Assembly: GCA_030998225.1 (NCBI GenBank)
Contig: JAPYXD010000056.1
Location: 1,922,001-1,986,000 of the forward strand
Source of the DNA: Diplolepis rosae
Taxonomy: Eukaryota; Arthropoda; Insecta; Hymenoptera; Diplolepididae
Direction of reading: 5' to 3'
Length of the DNA: 64,000 nt
The notes beneath the pieces were generated by a model that saw only the letters and a program-made list of their open reading frames with translations, had not been told where the DNA came from and searched no databases. Below, one piece after another: positions 45,961 to 57,017 of this stretch (its first letter is position 1; the number at the start of each line of letters is the position of its first letter). The position numbers and the translations under genes are program-made.

Positions 45961-48119
45961 TATCGCAGTATTACGCGCGCAGAAATTTGGGTTTCCGCAG
46001 TAGTTGGAGCGCAGTAATTGGGGATTCCGCAGTAATTGGTGCGCAGTAATTCATGCAAACCCGCAGTAATACCTACATGGAACATTTTTTTTAGATTCGC
46101 ATTTTTTCAGTAAATCTGGTTTCTTTTCAGGGTTTAAGGACTGCATGCTACTTACTTAATACCAAATACTGCTTTAAAAATTAATTCGCGACGACTTTTT
46201 CATCTCAAAATCTTTTTTTTCAACTTTAAAAGCCGTCTTGATTTTCGATCCGCAGTAATTGGCACATTTACCCTAGCGCACATAGTCATTTTTCAGCTCT
46301 ATCTGGCTACGTTGTGAGAAAATAATACATTAAAATCAGACTCAAAACGTGGAAAATCTCTCAAACACAAGTATCAATGATGTTTAGTTTTTCCATAGTT
46401 TCCAAATAGTTTTGACCTATTTTTTATATACTTTTCCCTACATCCCCTTCCGAATTTCCTATTTATGTTTTTGTTAAACGCATAAGTACTACGGTGCTTT
46501 TCCATAAACACTATAAACTATAAATATTATAAACAAACTTTGATAGCTGCAAGTTACCATAGCCAGTGCAGACGATATTTCTGAAAAGGATCTGAACCAT
46601 TGTTTTTTCTAACTATGAAAAATATTTAAGGTGTCAGAGTCCAGAATTAATAATCAACGAAATCGATTTAATTATTTTATATCGATATTTGATTTATTGG
46701 TGTCATGAAATATGATCCAAAAATTTCAACTATGTCAGAAATATCAATTTCATCACAAACTTCACTTGGCAACAGGTAATAACAAGTAGGCTATCAAGTA
46801 GTTAGGCAACCGGTAATTGCAAAATTACCGGTAAGCATGAATTCCTTCCAAAAATCAGGCCACCCAGAAAAATCCCAAAATCATCAAGATACCCCACCTA
46901 AGCATCATCGATACAAGTCTATAAAACGAATCAATTAGAAATCAAAATTCGCAGTTACTCGAGCAACCTGGTACTAACCACAACTACGCGGACAGTAGAG
47001 AATGTAGTTTCTCTACTTTGCCCGTCCGCGGTTCGGAACAAGTACGTTCTATCACCTGGATAGTTGACTTAGATTCGTAAAAAGGCCTAGCCAGGGCCAC
47101 AAATTGGGGATTGTACTTGGGCGGACGTAAATACTTCTAAAATCTTTCCTCCGACGAAAGCCGTTCACGGGGTTGTCGCGCTAAAAAATTATACAAGTAA
47201 AATTTTTACCACTACGCTTCGCGCTGAAATAATATTTTGAGTGCGTCTGTGGTCGGTTAGCCGCGAGAGTTAACTGTGCGTGTACAGCGTCGCGTTGCAA
47301 ACCTAGCTAGTTAAATACTAACTAGCTAAGGAAATTTACATCTCGTCGAATCTCAAAACGACGAGGAGTTATTTCCTTATAACCAGAAATAGGTTTATTG
47401 TGAGACAGGAGTGGCGAAGGACAGGCATTTTTAAAATACTGCCTCCCTTCTAGTTCAAAGCTATCCATTTCTTTCTAACCTTAAAGCTATAAGGTTGAAG
47501 CAAAGAAAAAGGGCGTGTGCGCGAGTGAGTCGCGTAAGGACAAGGGTGGTTCCTTTTTGAAATCACGACAATTTCAAATCGAATTTGGCCCGGATCTCCA
47601 GGACTTCAGCAGCCAGAACGTATTCTCCTTCTTTGCTTTTGCTCCCAGGACATCCGGTAGGATTAAGGAACTAGAATAAACATAAGGTTGCGGTAATGTA
47701 CAAAATCCAAGCATTGTATCGTTCTCATTGATATTTATTCCGTATTTCTAAAACTCTACTAGAAAAGTGTTCACATCGGTCTGTTATTTTGCTTTTCTTA
47801 AGAATAAATTGTCTTTTTATTTATGTGAATTTTAGCAACTTGATTCGAAATTATTTGAAGCATCTTTTCCCATTTTCTTTCTTTCAAAATTAAAAGTGAT
47901 AAGCGTAGGCGTGTAGAGTACACTCTCAGTCCGAGAGTAGAAGACCAGCGACCCCACATAATAATAAACGAATTCAATTAATATTCACATTAATCGAATT
48001 CGGCAGTTTGGACGACCTCCGCGTATTCATTTTATTAATTAATAAGATATATTAGGGGTAATTGTTTTTACTTCTTATTAATTTTATTTAAATTAATAAT
48101 ACCCGTACGTAACAATGAT

Positions 48120-48374
48120 ATCAAGCAAAAGCCTATAGCAAATAAGAAGAAAAAACGTGTTAAGGAAGATGAAAAATTTAAAGAAGGAAGTTATTTTGAA
48201 TCAAATTCTGACTTATCAAGTGAAAACGAAGAAGAAACCCAGGAAAATTTTCAAACTGTAGAACAAGGAAACGAAAACGAACAACCGGATATACTAGAAA
48301 TAGAGAATTCTGAAAACTCTGACGAAGACGATTTTACAGACGAAAGGCCACCCCCAGAGCCACCCCCTGATTAA
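48120..48374 (+). pseudogene. pol: Pol of element A, linker end after the insertion
   Basis: Continuation of the RNase H-integrase linker in the original frame after the LTR-like insertion. Lysine-rich start, then a glutamate- and aspartate-rich stretch, ending in ERPPPEPPPD and a TAA at 48372. Between here and the integrase frame two further stops occur, whereas in element B the corresponding stretch is open. Confidence 0.7.
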
Positions 48375-48437
48375 CTTTCAATATCTGGATTGCCTAGGAC
48401 ACAGAAGAATATAATTTAATTCCGCGACCAATTAACA

Positions 48438-49886
48438 ATGCGAAAGGATAATTATGCATATTTTGTAAACAATAAAGGAGAACCTCGCGATATAGGCTCT
48501 AAACTTTTGGAAAAATGTGGAAAATTTACAAAAAGGTATAGTCCAAAAATTACGTAAGGGAAATCAATACCATTTTGTACTTCCAATCGAAGACGAATTT
48601 AAGGCAAGTCTAGGAGAAACGACTAAAGGTATTAAATTAGCGATTTATTCTCTTCATTCCATGGTAAAAGAATTAAATATTAAATCAATTAGTATTGCTA
48701 AATCACCACACATTAACAATGTTTTGTAGGAATAAATTTTGGCTACATTAAAAATAGCATTTTTGGATTCTACAATTAAAATAATAATTTGGAATGGAAT
48801 CACACAATACCCTAGAAAAGAACAAAGAAATCAATTAATTGAAGAAGCTCATTCATCTGCTATAGGAGGTCATAAAGGAGTAACAAAAGCTTATAATAGA
48901 ATCAAAGATATTACTGGGAAAATATGAAATTGGATATACAAAAATATATACAACTCTGTTTAATATGTCAACTGAAGAAACTTGTTAGGGTTAAAACAAA
49001 AAACCCTATGATAATTACCGATACCCCAGGAACAGCATTTGAGAAAATTTCAATGGATATTGTTGGAAAGTTACTAACAACTTCATCACAAAATCAATAT
49101 ATACTTACTATTCAAGATAATTTTACTAAATACTCTTTAGCAATCGCACTCCCGAATCACCAAGCTGAAACAATAGCAGACGCTTTTGTTGAAAAATTTA
49201 TCTGCATGTATGGATCACCAAAAGCGGTTTTAACAGACCAAGGAGCAGATTTTCTAAGCAATTTATTCAGAAAAATGGCAAAACGATTTCGAATACGTCA
49301 GTTTAAGACTACTGTTTATCACCCTCAATCAAATGGATCCTTGGAAAGATCCCATCGCGTTCTTAAAGAATGTCTTAAACAATTTATCGAAAATAATACA
49401 GAATGGGATAACTGGATTGAATTAGCAATGTTTTCATATAACACAAGTGTTCATGAAGGAACGAAATGCACACCTTATGAATTAGTTTTTGGAAAATTAG
49501 CACGTTTACCATCTGGCGATCCTCTGCCAGAACATGAAAAAATAGAAACTTACGATATTTACTTGACAAAATTGATTACAAAATTACATGAAATGTGTGG
49601 AATAGCAAGAAAAAATTTAATTGCAGCTAAAGAAAAATCAAAAGAGTATTACGATAGAAAAATTAATCCACAAAATTTTAAAATCGGAGATAATGTATTT
49701 TTACTAGAAGGAGGAGAACTAAAGAAATTCGAAAACCAATATTCAGGACCATACGAAGTACTTGAAATATTAGGCAAAGGAAACATAACAATTTCAGTTA
49801 AAAATAAACCTAAAATCGTTAATATTAATAGACTTAGACTTTCATATATAACCCCATCAGCAAGCAATCAGAGGAGAAAGAATTAA
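48438..49886 (+). pseudogene. pol: integrase of element A, two frameshifts, catalytic core intact
   Basis: 48438-48516 (MRKDNYAYFVNN) and 48517-48729 correspond to the region before the integrase zinc finger in element B. 48739-48927 carries the HH pair (EEAHSSAIGGHKG) and 48924-49886 the CC pair (CLICQ), joined by a one-base frameshift near 48912. In the 320-codon frame the triad is Asp45 (SMDIVG), Asp105 (TDQGADF) and Glu141 (HPQSNGSLERSH), with 35 residues between the last two. A GPY/F-type module (QYSGPYEVLEI) lies near the C-terminus. This strand-transfer enzyme is complete apart from the frameshifts. Confidence 0.85.
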
Positions 49887-50339
49887 AATTAACTAAAAAT
49901 GAATACAGATAACAATGGAACAAAAACATCGCAAATGCATTGACTTATTGTGTGATTTAATCGTTCGCCAAGTTGATATAAAGGCATTATGAGCTTTGTT
50001 AAGCAATTATGGAGATTTGTAAACACAAAGAATTTTTACGTCCAAAAATGATACCTTTATACAAAATATGTAAAAATCCAACTAATATCTCAAACAATTG
50101 TTCAAAGAAATCAACGAAAAAAAACTACAATTATCAGAAAATTTCTCAAATTTTTCTCATAAACGAGGTTTGATCTGTAAACCTTTTTCCCATCTAACAA
50201 ATAACTCTTCTTTCAAGTCAAATACTAATAGTCTTTGTTCTCTTTTCTAGTAAACAGTCATTCAAGAAGCATTTAGTACATAAATAATAATAATACTTTT
50301 TATATTCATCAACGAATCTACAATTGTAAAGCACGCGTA

Positions 50340-50769
50340 AAGGGAAAGAGAGAAGTGAGAAACGATGAATGAACATAGTAAAGGTATTAGTTATTTTTGT
50401 AAGATGAACTCCGTCTCACCGTGTTATGTCAACAAACCTCCCAGACCGATAGGCACAGGTAGAAGATTAAGCCGGGGGTCTGCCGCTACGGAAAGAAGGA
50501 AAATCGGAGAAACCGAAGAGTGGGAGTACTGCTCTAGATCTTTTCCTAATATGGCAATTCTGACCACCGGAAAAGACAACTTTAGCACGCACCGAACTCA
50601 AAACCAGCAATTAACAAAACAATTCTTGGAAAACACGTCTACGCGTTGCCCCCCCCCTCTCTCTCCTCTCTCTCCCTCCCCCCCTCTCTCCTCTGGATTT
50701 CTTTATCGTTCTAAACGAGGAAAACAAATTAAATATAATAATAAGAGGTGAGTAACCAAGACGTCACAA
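50340..50769 (+). repeat. polypurine tract and possible 3' LTR of element A
   Basis: A purine run (AAAGGGAAAGAGAGAAG, 50340-50356) lies where the plus-strand primer should be. The next sequence starts TGAGAAACG, and about 410 bp later ends CCAAGACGTCACA near 50769, a TG...CA interval. The 128-codon frame at 50365-50751 is proline/serine rich because of a pyrimidine tract and is not called as a gene. No matching 5' copy was found. Confidence 0.35.
50649..50698 (+). repeat. polypyrimidine C/CT tract
   Basis: CCCCCCCCTCTCTCTCCTCT and similar, about 50 bp, pure pyrimidine. Confidence 0.9.
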
Positions 50770-51069
50770 TATTCTTTTCCTCTTGTAAATTGAAATTCTA
50801 AGTGGATGTGGGAAATTGACGTTACTAAAGTTTTTATTTTATTATGACGTTTTTATTATTTTAATGGTAATTATTAATTTCTTCAATTACATAATTTCGG
50901 ATCATGTTTTTTAGTTTTTCATATTTTCTATAAAAAAGTTTTATATTTTAATTTCATTAATTCCTTGTTATTACTTGTAGATTTTTACCATTGACTGCCA
51001 TGTATTGACTTGATCATTATATTCCAAAAAATTCCATGTAATGTAATTCATGGCTAAATTTTGTATGCC

Positions 51070-51099
51070 CTGATGATGCTTCTGGAGTGGAAGCGAAAC
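51070..51099 (+). ncRNA. hammerhead-like core (CTGATGA ... GAAAC)
   Basis: CTGATGA (51070-51076), then GCTTC paired with GAAGC around a TGGAGTG loop, then GAAAC (51095-51099). This is the order of the hammerhead core and stem II, with one extra base after CTGATGA. I could not find convincing partners for stems I and III or a cleavage triplet. Similar stem-loop-GAAACGTTGG strings occur at the ends of some retroelements, so it may only mark such an end. Confidence 0.25.
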
Positions 51100-51196
51100 G
51101 TTGGCAAAAATTTTTAAAGATCTGAAAATAAATGTCCGAATTGTACCCGTTTTCTTCTTCATAATTATCAACACTTGGACGTTACACACCTAAATT

Positions 51197-51312
51197 AATT
51201 ATTTAAATGATTCTTATTCGTCAGATTTAAATTTTCCTTTTATAAAAGAAACACTTTTCCTTTCATTAGACAGGACTAACAATATCATTTCAATTCTGGA
51301 AATGATAGAAAA
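51197..51312 (-). repeat. dispersed repeat, inverted copy of 31972-32084
   Basis: Reverse-complement match over about 113 bp at roughly 85-90% identity by eye; see 31972-32084. Confidence 0.6.
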
Positions 51313-52534
51313 ATTTTTTTTTTCGAGAGACCTGATTTTTGGCACAATAACTACCTTTATTGTACTTTTTAAGATTTTAGTTTGAAACAGTCCATTTATA
51401 ATGTTATTCTGCTCTCCTGTAAATAATTAATTATTTATGTGATGAATTGTAAGTGAAGTCGAAGGAAATAAATATTTTAAGCCGTTAAAGGGTTTGTAAA
51501 GTTTTCCGAGAAAGTATATTAAGTTAATAACTTTTCTTCTCAAAATTGTGGTTACATATTATCAGCTACGTTTCACTTATCTTTTAGAAATATTGTCAAT
51601 TAATATACAAATCAATATTTAAGAAAGTATATATAGGAAAAAATAACTTAAGTTTCTATTTATTTTCAATTTATTATTTAATAAATAACTTTTAGTCTAC
51701 ATGCAGCTTCAAGAAATTAGCATTAGAAGAAAGGTAAGTATCAAAGGCAAATATGCAGTGACAATGTTTAATATTTAATAAATTAAAAATACACATAAAT
51801 TACTACCATTCAAATTAACAATATTTAAAATCAATTAAAAAATTCTCTTAAATAATACATTCAATATATTACAACTTTACAAACCTCTAGTGCCTTATAA
51901 TATATTTCTCGCATATCGCATACTCACAAACCATTTATAATAATTCCTGAAAGTCATAAACATTAAACGTTTGAAGATTTCAAAATTTCTGTCAACTTGT
52001 CAAGTTTTGTAAACAGAAATTGACAGAAATCATCTCAAAACTTCAAATAGCCGATCGAGGCGAGGACGGCTAGAAATTACAAGTACGAATCGTTCGCCTT
52101 CGTACATTTTCGGCATTACCCGAAGCAGTGACGTCACAGACAGTGGTAATCATTGTTTTCGTTTTGCGGCTCCAAACTGGTAGGTATGGAGATTGTAAAT
52201 TTCATCCACGATCTGGGAGCACTAGTCTATTCTCCATGCTTTACATAGTGGTACAAGCCGCAATTGTCAGAGAAAATCATTGAAACTACCTTCGTAGAAT
52301 AGCCCTCAAAAACCCCAAAAAAGGATATTTGTCTTCAAGCGCGAATTTCTCTTTTTTTCTACTGTTTTTGAGAACAGCTAATGTGATGCCTAAAAGATTG
52401 ACACAAAAAGCTACCATTGGTTAAAAAATTACAAAGATTATGTCTAAATTTACAAATGAAATCACACAGTACTATTTACATGATATAAAGAAACTTCGGT
52501 AAATATTGTGATTGATTGAATTAAATCCTTTGAA

Positions 52535-52700
52535 AAGTTTTCGAAAAACGTAAGATTCTTCACGTGTCAATTTTGTTATATAAGTATATCAAAGCCTTGT
52601 CATTATGAAAGAAACAAATTATATCTAAATTCACATACGAAATTATACTTTTGATTTTTTGTTGTATGAAGTCAAATTGTAAAAAATATTTTACGAATAT
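52535..52700 (+). repeat. relic of the fold-back family
   Basis: AAACTTTT..AAAACGTAA and ATCTAAATTCACATACGAAA resemble the arm of the fold-back element at 11050-11190 (ATCTAAATTTGCATACGAAA). Strongly diverged, partial. Confidence 0.4.
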
Positions 52701-53191
52701 GATACTTCTTGGAATGTTCTAATCTTTGAACTTGATTTTCAAATGCCTAGAGGCCGTCTCACTACGAGAGTAATAAAGGGTCTAGGGAGATAAGTATGTA
52801 AAAGTTGCCCCCGCACGTATCAAGTCCAAATTTATGTCGTAAGTAGGCACCAACTAGTTATTCAATTTCCTAAAATGGTAACCTTAAAACTGCAGTTTTT
52901 TGGAAGTTATGGAAGGGGAAATCAAAATGAAAAAAACTAATTTCCTCGAAAACGACTTGACCGATTTTGATGAAAAAAGAATATGTTATAAATACCAGCG
53001 GGAATAATTTATAGGAAAATTAAAAAAAATTTCGGACAAAAAAAGGGGTAAACATTGTTTTTTGCATTTTTCAAAATTTTTTTTTTAGGTTTTATTTGAG
53101 AGGGTCACCAAAGTAAATAATATAGAAATATTCCTTGGAATCTCTACTTTTAGCATATATTTTGAAAAAAAAATGTTGAGTGGTGCAACAC

Positions 53192-55055
53192 TGTAACGTC
53201 CTGCGTCCGTCTCATATTTTTTTTTATTATTATTTTATAATTATCATTTATTTTCATTAATTCCCGTAAAATGTAAAATTATAACATCTTATTTAATATT
53301 TCTCCGTAGTCTTAGTCATAAAAATGTAAATACTTTTAACGCAATCACTTCTCTAGAGATTGTATAAATTCAGAAACCTTTTTAGAAAATGTGCAGCTGC
53401 GTAAATACAAAGATTCGAACTTTCTAAGCAATCTGTAAAAGTAATATAACTTGCACTTTAAAACTTTGACCAAAAGATACAGCCCACAATCGTATTCCGT
53501 TTAGATATTTCTATTTACCATCCTCCAATAAATAAATGCATAGAAATGCATAGAGCCATAGCAGTATATAGCTTAGCGATTAGCCATTTCCGGAAATATC
53601 GTAAATAGCTTAGGCTAATGGTCAAAAGGGCCCGCGCTTGTACCACGCCCAAGTAAATACAAACAAAGCACATTGTATTTACTGCGCTTAGAAAATAGAA
53701 TGGGCCATATATATAATAGATAATAAAAATTCTCAATTAATAAGAATGTTAAAATATTAAGAATTTAGTTTTAAATTAATATTATTTATTTTTATATTAT
53801 TTCAGTATATTATGAATAAAAAATAAACTATTATATTATTTAATAATAGGAACAGTAATTCTAATCTAATTTTTATTCGAAACAATAGTTCAAACTCATT
53901 TGATTGTAACTAAAAACCAATAACAATTCATCGAAGATTTTAATAATTAGGAATCTACCTTATCAACGAATAAATTTATGAAAATTCAATTCTGAAGTTA
54001 AAATACTAATTAAAATTTACTTTCTTACACTCTTTTATTCAATTCTAGAAAAGTTAAAGTATTAGTTTACATGATATGTATTTGAATTTATACACAACAT
54101 ATTTCAACAGTAAATTTTTAAACATTACTATTTTACCTTCACAAAAATATATATTTCCAACCTTTATAAACATATTTTTAAGTTCATAAATTCTAAAAAC
54201 TAAACTTATTTTGCAAAAGATTTAATTCAATTTTCAAATAACGTCAGAATACATATGAGCATAAGCTAAATACTAGAAAAATTAACAATTTAAGTTAATT
54301 GAAATATTGTTATTAAAGAATTGAAATAATGAAATGTTCTGTTTTACCGACAATATTTCATATTCGAATATGTATCTTATAAATAACTTTGCGTATGTTT
54401 TCAAATCAAATAAACTCAACTTCGAATATGTAAATCTTTACACTTATTTTTATAAACAAGAAGTTTATATAAAAATGAAAAATTACAAACCTTCAGAATT
54501 ACTTTTTATATTTTATCAAATAAATTCACAAAAGAAAACTTATATTAAATTTACCCTTTTAAATGAATAATTTTATCCAGGATCAACCGTCTACTGAGGA
54601 TTAATAAAAATCACCATCATAAATAAAAGTAAGTAAATCATAAAATCGCTGTGTCTCCCTACTTCTTTCTAACTTATCTCTTTTATATTATTTTATATAT
54701 TTTTTTTTTCTACAAATGTTTGGGTGCTGGTAATACTCCAGTACTAACATTTGTACATATTTGTTTCCTTCAATTCCAAATCCTTAGAATCAAGGACAAA
54801 GTGGCGTGCTCCCTTTTATGGGAATAGTACGACTTTGTCCTACATTCGACATGTTCTTTCCCATTTTATATTTCACGTGATATTTCTATTTCTTTATTTT
54901 GGTCGAGAATAGTTCATTTAACGAACAGTAGTCCCGGGTTATTGGAATTAATTTTCCAGACCCGAAATTACATAAAATTATTATATTCTCTTCAAGAATA
55001 TAATAATACAATTATAAAAAAAAAAATCTTTCTCTTATGTGTCTAAGACGTCACA
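53192..55055 (+). repeat. possible solo LTR
   Basis: Starts TGTAACGTCC and ends AAGACGTCACA, an imperfect inverted TGTAACGTC/GACGTCACA pair. The end resembles the AAGACGTCACA at the end of the possible LTR of element A. The flanks (AACAC and CACAG) do not give a clean duplication. It is AT-rich and non-coding, with three strong hairpins near its end. It may equally be the 5' LTR of element B, 3.5 kb upstream of gag. Confidence 0.3.
54711..55007. other. cluster of three perfect hairpins
   Basis: TACAAATGTT (54711) pairs with AACATTTGTA (54746), with CTGG/CCAG inside. AGGACAAAGT (54793) pairs with ACTTTGTCCT (54832), with CCC/GGG inside. ATTATTATATTCT (54977) pairs with AGAATATAATAAT (54995) around a 5-nt loop. 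The first two are not simple AT palindromes. Confidence 0.65.
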
Positions 55056-57017
55056 CACAGCCAAAAAAAAAAAATCGGGCATGTAAAGGAAAACCCGTAG
55101 AAGTTATGGAGAAGCGGCCATATTATTCGAAGAAATGCTGAGCTCTTTTGTTGGCTGAGATTTTAAACTGTGATTTACAAAAAAAAAAAGGTCTGTGAAG
55201 TGTAAATAATAATATAATAGTAATAACGGTAACGAGAATGAGAATATTACCGAGAACATAACCGACAGATAAATTCTCTTAGAATTTATGAAAATTTTCT
55301 CATTTTGATTTTTTTTTATGTTTTAAACAATCGGAATCAATTATTTACTGCGTATAAAATTGTAGTTCAATATTTCTCTGATATTCTGATGGTATATGAT
55401 AAGCGTTGAAGTAATTTTTAGAAAAGAATTTTTTTTTCAAAATAGCTATATTTGAAGATTTTTCCACTTATTTCCAAACTGGGAAACAGTAGGGTTATAG
55501 AGAATATTTTCCTTGGTAAAATAGGCCATGAATTATGTAAATTCAATTATTTTGAAAAATTTGATAAAAAAGTTTAGTAAGGAAAGATTTTATTACAACA
55601 AATAATGTTAAAAGTATTATTTTTCGTGACTTTTAAAATTTTTCCATAAGAAATAATTTTTCCTATTCCATATGGAACGACCAATGATATCATTTCATGT
55701 CTCAAAATCATAAAAGAACTTTTTCTTCAGAGACCGGTTTTCTGGCATGACAATATAATAATGTTCTATTTTTGTTCTAATAAAAATTATTTAAAGAATT
55801 TCATGCAAATAAGACGTCTAATATACTGAAAAAAATTAATATAATTCATTGAAATTTTTATAATTATGAAGATAATGTTAATTCAATATCTTTAGTATCA
55901 AATTCAAAAAGAACATAACCTAAAATTTCAGCGGTGAAAAGTTTTAATATCTTGAGAGTAAAACAATTTCAAGGTTCTTTTTCATTTCAAACACGTACAC
56001 AATCAAATGCTTCTTATTTAATAACAAACATATCTTCAAAATCGATAAATAAACATAAATTGATATTTAAAAACATAAATTCTCCAAATTCTCTTTATAT
56101 TCTCTTATATTCTTTAAATTGTGTAATATTCTCGGTTATATTCCACCAACTTAAATTTTCGAGAATTTGAGAACTCTGTGAGTGATGCACTCTGCTAGTT
56201 ATCGACATGGTCAGCAGAAAAGATTTGAAAAAAATGACTTTTATAAAAACTACTATTTTTTTTTTAAATTTAACAAATTTTACTAACTTTAAATATTTTT
56301 TTTTCAAACCAAATTTCATAAATTCAAAATAGTTTCAAATTTTATAAATTCTCCAAAATTTTTTTTTAGCAAAGAAAAAGGTAGCTATTTTTCCAACTGA
56401 CATGAGTCAATTAGACTAACTTTAAAAAAAAGTAATCTCAAATTAAAATTCTAGAAAAAAAATTGCTAGAGCAAAACCAGCTTCTAGCAATTTTCTTTAA
56501 AAATTTCTTTAGGTCATTTTAGGAATTTTATAAATTAAGCCCAATTTTTTTTTAAATTATTAAATTTCACGAATTTTTCAGATTTTAAGATTTTCAATAT
56601 TTTTATAAGTTTTATCAACTTTATCAAACCTTCAAATTCCTTTTTTATGTTACAAATCTAATAAAGTTTTCGAAATTTTATAAAGTTCCAAATTTTACAA
56701 AATCCTTAAACTTTGAAAATCTTTTAAATTTTACAAAATCTTATGGATAAACAAAATCTGACAACCTTTCAAAATTTTATAAATGTTATAAATTTTATAA
56801 ATTAAACTAAAATTCTCAAATTTCCAAATTTTAACGAATATTCCAACTTTATCAAACTTTAAAAACTTTTTCAAATTTTACAAGTCTAATGAAATTTCCA
56901 AATTTTTCCAAATTTTAAACAAAATCTCAATGGAAAAAAGAATCCCAGCTCTAAATTATTCTATATTTCAAAATATTAAACAGTAATATAAACACCCTAA
57001 ATTCTTAAACATAATAA
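55056..57017. other. AT-rich, no gene
   Basis: Low-complexity sequence; 56340-56930 is dominated by AAATTTTATAAATT-type words. Frames at 55934-56170 and 56095-56319 overlap on opposite strands and show no motif. Could be part of a long leader of element B. Confidence 0.5.

Larger units (their letters stand above)
45045..46278. mobile_element. inverted-terminal-repeat element (1234 bp), class unknown
   Basis: Left end CGCTAGGGTAAGTGTG; right end, complemented, CGCTAGGGTAAATGTGCC. Just inside both ends are blocks of TACTG(C/T)GG...GCAGTAATTGG type. Seven GCAGTA(A/G)TT-like words occur, mostly at 45960-46075. It contains the two tandem arrays listed below and no transposase. Target duplication could not be fixed. 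Confidence 0.65.
44033..48114 (+). mobile_element. LTR-like insertion with 5-bp target duplication
   Basis: Starts TGTTACGAGCG and ends CCCGTACGTAACA (inverted TGTTACG/CGTAACA termini, TG...CA), flanked by ATGAT at 44028-44032 and 48115-48119. The pol frame of element A is continuous across the site when one ATGAT and the insert are ignored. I find no internal repeat of the left end near the right end, nor any gag or pol, so it looks like a solo LTR of about 2.85 kb once the nested 1.23 kb element is subtracted. The segment at 46960-47680 is GC-richer, and AATAAA-type signals lie near 47800. Solo status needs self-alignment. Confidence 0.7.
37800..50769 (+). mobile_element. Ty3/gypsy retroelement A
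   Basis: Order on the plus strand: small ORF (37962), gag (38577), protease remnant and RT-RNase H (40853), linker, integrase (48438-49886), possible 3' LTR. A 4.08 kb insertion splits it at 44033. Protein motifs are close to element B, so the two are related lineages. Decay: frameshifts in gag and integrase, a C-to-T type stop near the gag end, and a protease deletion. RT, RNase H and integrase cores keep their catalytic residues. LTRs are not securely defined. Confidence 0.8.
50770..53190. other. no gene; scattered element relics
   Basis: Contains a stem-loop with GAAACGTTGG (51070-51103), the dispersed repeat 51197-51312 and a relic of the fold-back family (52535-52700). At 52920-53110 a CTCGAAAACGACTTGACCGA block resembles non-coding ends of insect elements. 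Frames are short and unsupported. Confidence 0.5.

Noticed and set aside
50365..50751. 128-codon ORF after integrase as an env or accessory gene
   Set aside because: Composition is set by a polypyrimidine tract and it lies in a probable LTR; no signal peptide or membrane segment.
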